Of a stretch of 16,491 nucleotides of DNA, positions 13,154 to 16,491 are shown one piece after another (position 1 is the stretch's first letter; every line of letters starts with the position of its first letter). Both the position numbers and the translations under genes were made by a program. This DNA is from ChocPot-Mid sp964511865. Its GTDB lineage: Bacteria > Bacteroidota > Ignavibacteria > Kapaibacteriales > UBA2268. The notes under the pieces are model-generated. The model was not told where the DNA came from. It did no database searches and worked only from the letters and a program-made list of their open reading frames with translations. The stretch lies in the NCBI GenBank assembly GCA_964511865.1, contig CAZEHW010000060.1, positions 1 to 16,491 of the forward strand, in the 5' to 3' direction.

Positions 13154-15487
13154 TTAGCAGAACTTTCCTTCTAATCTTATCTTCCTGCTGACTTCGAACA
13201 GTTCTTTGTCGGTTTCTGTTTTGAAGTTAGAGGCAATTTCTTTGTATGCTTTTAATGCCCAATCTTTATCATCGAATAAATCAACTATGCCTTCTGTCCA
13301 CGATAGCTTGTCTTTCGGAGAACTTAACTTACTCCCGTAAGCATATAGCTTCTTAATCTCTTCGGGTTTGAATTTCAAAGTTTTAAGTCTCTCTGCAAAT
13401 TTATGGAATTGCACTGCCGAATCAAGTCCCTGAACAGCTTTTTCTAGATACATTGCAGATGCTTTATCATCTTGGAACAGTTTTGCAAGATATGCAATAT
13501 AAGCAAATGTAAACTCATCTCCACCGGTTTGTGCCGCTTTTTCTAAAAGATGAATTGACCAATTTCCGTCTCCTGTCAAATGATTAACTGCTTTTGCCAA
13601 ATCAGTATAATTGTATGCTGTCTTATTTGAATTCGAATCAATATTTTCTTCCAAAGTTTTCAAATATCTCCCGGCAAGTTCTTTACCGGATTCTTTATCA
13701 GGCATTTCTTCAATTGCAAGACGGCAAATACCACAGTAATCGAAAAAGAATTTGGCTTTGTTTTCAAACAGGTCATTCAATATTGATTTAATCCAAATGC
13801 TGTCATTTAAATATTTTGCAATTGACTGTATAAGTTTTCTATAATTATCAACATTGAACTGTTGCGAATTCAGTTTTTCCAAACCCGCCTTTAAGAGCTT
13901 TTGAGCATAGTATTTATCTTCAAGTTCAGCCATCATATCGTCAACAATCAATCTCAAATCCTTAAATGTCTTAGCAGATTCCTCCCGTTTTTGATATGCA
14001 TCATATTTTTCCTGGTTCCGTTCTCTTTTCTCCAGTTTTTCGTCAACACGTTTTATCCAATCGGCATCATCAGGAAATTTTTCTTTTACAGCTTTATTGA
14101 CATCCTTCATTTCATTAAGATTAGTTAAAACTTCTTCGGCTGTACCCAATAATTTTGCTGAATATTCCAAATCTTTCAAAACATCAAATGCCTTGTTTGT
14201 TAACTGCAACAGCTCAGGAGTTGTCCCGGCAATATTTTCCGCAGTTTCAAGGATACTTTTTCCGAATCCCTTGTCATCAATGCTTGATATAACAGCATCA
14301 AATAATTCAATATAAACAGGGAATTTTTCAATCTTTTCAAGAGCTTTTTTGTAAACATCTTTTGCTTTTGTTTTGTCTTCCAGATTTTTAATTATATCTG
14401 TTGAAAGGAGCATCAAATCCTGAGGAGAATCCATGCTTTGCTCAGCTCTTTCATAAATACCTTTTGCATATTCTTTGTCTTTTAAATCATCAACAGCCGC
14501 CTGAGCCAGAGCAGTCAAATCCTTTGCCGTCGTCATTTTGCTTTCTGCTCTCTGGTAAAACTTCTTTGCAAGGTCTGTATTATCCATATCAATTGCTATA
14601 GTCTTTGCAAAGGCAAGAAGTTTGTCCTTATCATTAATATCCTTAAGCCCTTTTTCGTATCCTTCTGCAGCTGAAACTTTGTCTTTAAATAAATTCCAAT
14701 AACCATCAGCTAAATCAATATTTTCTTCACCTGTCATAGCAAATTCTTTGCCGCTTTCGAGAAGTTCTTTGGCTTTGCCTGCATCTCCCAAGGTCATGTA
14801 TCCTTTAGCTAGCAATACATAATCTTTTGTGAACTGAGCATCATCTTCAACTTCTTCAAGAGCAGATTTTGCCATTTCCTTGTCATCGAATAACTCTAAA
14901 ATAGCATTTGCATACTCGACCGTTTCGCTTATTCCGTCAACTTTTTTCCCAAACTTTGCAAAGAATGACTTGGCAGTTTCCTTGTCACCGGATTCTTTTA
15001 TAATGGTTTTTGCCAGCTCAACATAATCTTTCAACTCTTTCAATTGTCCTTCCACTTTTCCAAGCAGATGTTTTGCCAGTTCTGCATCACCCAAATCAGA
15101 TTGAACATAATTGGAGATTGCTAAAATCTCATTAACTTTTTTAGCAGAATCAGCGGCACTTTCTAAAAGTTCTTTTGCCTTATCTTTATCACCTAAAAAT
15201 ACAGCTATGCTATGCCCAAGCTGAGCGGTTTCCATTGGTTCGAAACAAGCGCCTTCAGCTTCCTCGTACATTTCTTCGGCAGATTCTTTGTTGCCTAATT
15301 TTATATAAACTTCAGCAACGCTAATATAATCTATAGGCAACGAGCAATCGCCTTCAGCAGAATCCAAAAGTTCTTTTGCATAAGCTTCGTCTTTTGGTTC
15401 TGTCAAAGCTTCCATTGCCAATTTACAATAATCTCCCACAGTTTTGCATTCGGCTTCCCGTTGTTCAAGGTCTGCTTTTGTAGCCAT
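13154..15487 (-). CDS. Large TPR-repeat protein encoded after qmoB
   Basis: A 777-residue acidic protein made almost wholly of 34-residue helical repeats. The pattern Y..LA..Y..LGD...A...Y..A (for example residues 54-77) fits the TPR consensus. Anchor alanines at 37, 70, 104, 138, 172, 206, 239, 273, 307, 341 and 375 show a period of 33-34, with about 18-20 units in total. The array is interrupted at about 478-525 by a charged coiled-coil-like stretch (EKLEKRERNQEKYDAYQKREE). Cysteines cluster at 14, 21, 48 and 81, and CGIC (585-588) is the only CxxC. No signal peptide or membrane segment, so cytoplasmic; such solenoids usually act as protein-binding scaffolds. GGGAG precedes the ATG. Being the next gene after qmoB on the same strand suggests a link to that complex, but a 235-base repeat-rich spacer separates them. 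Function unknown. Confidence 0.8.
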   Translation of the reverse strand: MATKADLEQREAECKTVGDYCKLAMEALTEPKDEAYAKELLDSAEGDCSLPIDYISVAEVYIKLGNKESAEEMYEEAEGACFEPMETAQLGHSIAVFLGDKDKAKELLESAADSAKKVNEILAISNYVQSDLGDAELAKHLLGKVEGQLKELKDYVELAKTIIKESGDKETAKSFFAKFGKKVDGISETVEYANAILELFDDKEMAKSALEEVEDDAQFTKDYVLLAKGYMTLGDAGKAKELLESGKEFAMTGEENIDLADGYWNLFKDKVSAAEGYEKGLKDINDKDKLLAFAKTIAIDMDNTDLAKKFYQRAESKMTTAKDLTALAQAAVDDLKDKEYAKGIYERAEQSMDSPQDLMLLSTDIIKNLEDKTKAKDVYKKALEKIEKFPVYIELFDAVISSIDDKGFGKSILETAENIAGTTPELLQLTNKAFDVLKDLEYSAKLLGTAEEVLTNLNEMKDVNKAVKEKFPDDADWIKRVDEKLEKRERNQEKYDAYQKREESAKTFKDLRLIVDDMMAELEDKYYAQKLLKAGLEKLNSQQFNVDNYRKLIQSIAKYLNDSIWIKSILNDLFENKAKFFFDYCGICRLAIEEMPDKESGKELAGRYLKTLEENIDSNSNKTAYNYTDLAKAVNHLTGDGNWSIHLLEKAAQTGGDEFTFAYIAYLAKLFQDDKASAMYLEKAVQGLDSAVQFHKFAERLKTLKFKPEEIKKLYAYGSKLSSPKDKLSWTEGIVDLFDDKDWALKAYKEIASNFKTETDKELFEVSRKIRLEGKFC

Positions 15488-15722
15488 TATTTAACTCCCA
15501 TAATATTTATCATAATAATTTTTTTTGTTATCAGTTATCAGTTTTCCGAAATCTACTTTTCTAAATAATACTCTACTGCTTCCTTATTACACAGAGTTCC
15601 ACAGAGAATTCATAGAGTCACACAGAGTTTTTTTCACCATATTCAATCGCTCTGCGATTATTTATTTCTTCCAGTCTTTCTGTCCTTTGTCAATTATCAA
15701 TTGTTAATTGTCAATTGCGAAG
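15488..15722. repeat. Spacer with three short repeat families
   Basis: The spacer between qmoB and the TPR gene contains TTATCAG twice in tandem (15528-15541). It then has four units of about 10-11 bases built on CACAGAG (15590, 15600, CATAGAG at 15611, 15621). Near its end TGTCAATTATCAATTG and TTAATTGTCAATTG (15689-15717) are made of CAATT/AATTG words and are partly palindromic. I recall such words as frequent intergenic repeats in many AT-rich genomes. No gene or convincing terminator is visible here. Confidence 0.6.
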
Positions 15723-16491
15723 CTACATCTCCTTATATGGATTAGGACCAACTCCCTCAATTGTTTTGGCAAAGTTGTTCAATATTTCCGGTAACTTGTC
15801 ATACTCGTCAAGTGACAACATATGCAACTCAACCCTTTCCGGTTCAAGAACAAGTTGTTTTAGTTTTTCCTGAACATTTTCCATCCTCTTGTTTGCCAAT
15901 TCACTTCCTTTGATGAAGTGGCACTGATAATCATCTCCGTATTTACAACCAAATAATATAGCTCCGTCAAAACCCTGTGAAAGCGAATCAGCAATCCAGC
16001 TTGTACTGACTGACCCAAGACACCTTACTGGAATTATTCTGATGTAAGGAGAAATTTTGATTTTCTTTCTCGCAACAATATCCAAAGATGGATAAGCATC
16101 ATTTTCACACATGAATGCAATGATTCTTGGCGTTGCTTCCCCGTCTTCTTCTTCTGTCGGAATATAAATTGACTTAATCATTGCTGAAACAATCTGAACA
16201 GAATAATTCTTAAAACTGATAATTCTTTCAGGACACGCACCCATGCAAATTCCGCATCTTCTGCATCTGTTAGGATTTGGCTGTGGGGTTCCCTTCACGT
16301 CTTCCTGCAATGCTCCAAAAGGACATTCTTCAGTACAACGCTTACATTGAGTACATCTTTGGAAGAAGAAATCAGGATATGTTTTATCACCGCTTCTCGG
16401 ATGAACGGCTGTTCCTTTTCTGATGTTTTCAATACATTGAATTGCTTTTAATGCCGCACCAAACCCATCATTTTTTGCTGTATCCGTATCC
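15723..16491 (-). CDS. qmoB: QmoB, quinone-interacting oxidoreductase subunit B, C-terminal part
   Basis: The frame is open to the window edge, so the N-terminal flavoprotein (HdrA-like) part is cut off; 255 residues are visible. Near their start are two 4Fe-4S motifs: CTQCKRCTEECP, then CRRCGICMGACP about 25 residues later. The following domain is MvhD/HdrA-delta-like, with cysteines in FMCEND, PVRCLGS, FGCKYGDDYQC. YGDDYQCHFIKGSELAN, VLEPERVELHML and the end VGPNPYKEM match QmoB closely. QmoABC passes electrons between the quinone pool and APS reductase in sulfate reducers, and in reverse in green sulfur bacteria. A TTG at 16310 could be mistaken for a start, but the upstream codons encode the first cluster motif. 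The next gene is a TPR protein, not qmoC. Other HdrA-type proteins are the alternative but fit less well. Confidence 0.87.
   Translation of the reverse strand, partial: DTDTAKNDGFGAALKAIQCIENIRKGTAVHPRSGDKTYPDFFFQRCTQCKRCTEECPFGALQEDVKGTPQPNPNRCRRCGICMGACPERIISFKNYSVQIVSAMIKSIYIPTEEEDGEATPRIIAFMCENDAYPSLDIVARKKIKISPYIRIIPVRCLGSVSTSWIADSLSQGFDGAILFGCKYGDDYQCHFIKGSELANKRMENVQEKLKQLVLEPERVELHMLSLDEYDKLPEILNNFAKTIEGVGPNPYKEM

Noticed and set aside
13594..14601. Several plus-strand frames of 65-75 residues
   Set aside because: They are antisense to the TPR gene, whose repeat periodicity is clear; their Leu/Phe/Ser-rich content is the expected mirror of Lys/Glu/Ala-rich coding DNA.
15723..16310. 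Complete 195-residue ferredoxin-like gene starting at a TTG at 16310
   Set aside because: The frame stays open to the window edge and the upstream codons encode another 4Fe-4S motif and QmoB-like sequence, so the gene is partial and larger.

Overview
The window is AT-rich DNA from a Gram-negative bacterium with an outer membrane. It carries an LpxH-type lipid A hydrolase, an OmpP1/FadL porin of the kind common in Bacteroidota and relatives, and several Bacteroidota-style lipoproteins with an SC lipobox. Some genes have a recognisable Shine-Dalgarno sequence, others have none. The partial gene at the right edge is the C-terminal part of QmoB, an electron-transfer subunit that serves APS reductase in sulfate reducers and in green sulfur bacteria. 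Together these point to an uncultured or little-studied lineage of the Bacteroidota/Chlorobiota/Ignavibacteria group (FCB) with dissimilatory sulfur metabolism. That placement is inference; no rRNA or ribosomal protein is present.

Layout: bases 1-439 hold no recognisable gene and end in a likely operator for a TetR-type regulator (440-1024, +). A strong bidirectional terminator separates it from a FabI/FabL-like enoyl-ACP reductase (1069-1881, -), which is preceded by a VOC/glyoxalase-fold gene (1994-2383, -). A compact RlmN/Cfr-like radical SAM gene (2527-3468, +) is divergent from it. A five-gene minus-strand cluster then runs from 8681 down to 3681: PqiC-like auxiliary lipoprotein, type III pantothenate kinase (coaX), family 2 glycosyltransferase, a cysteine-less thioredoxin-fold lipoprotein, and an FKBP-like lipoprotein. 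A minus-strand terminator at 3501-3533 ends it. LpxH (8804-9550, +) diverges from this cluster and is followed by an OmpP1/FadL porin (9719-11209, +), a convergent TerB-like gene (11296-11673, -), a secreted serpin (11799-13025, +), a 777-residue TPR protein (13154-15487, -) and partial qmoB (15723 to the edge, -).

The most unusual feature is a small palindromic repeat, TTGGGTCAATGACCCTT, present in about ten intact or decayed copies between 7039 and 9557. Most lie inside coding sequence and keep the frame: four loci in coaX (one a 15-bp tandem triplet), three copies in the signal-peptide region of the PqiC-like gene, and one at the stop codon of lpxH. Other short repeat families fill the spacers: a 48-bp element in two copies with a compensatory stem change, a degenerate tract at gene 3' ends, and common-looking microsatellite-like repeats upstream of the TPR gene. 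Other points of interest are the redoxin without its CxxC, the FKBP domain without its usual active-site residues and with a conserved-looking tail beyond its stop codon, and qmoB followed by a TPR gene instead of qmoC.

Functionally, most of the central part concerns the cell envelope (lipid A synthesis, outer-membrane porin, five predicted lipoproteins, glycan or lipid glycosylation). The right end concerns sulfur-linked electron transfer. No mobile element with a transposase, CRISPR array, tRNA or rRNA was seen.
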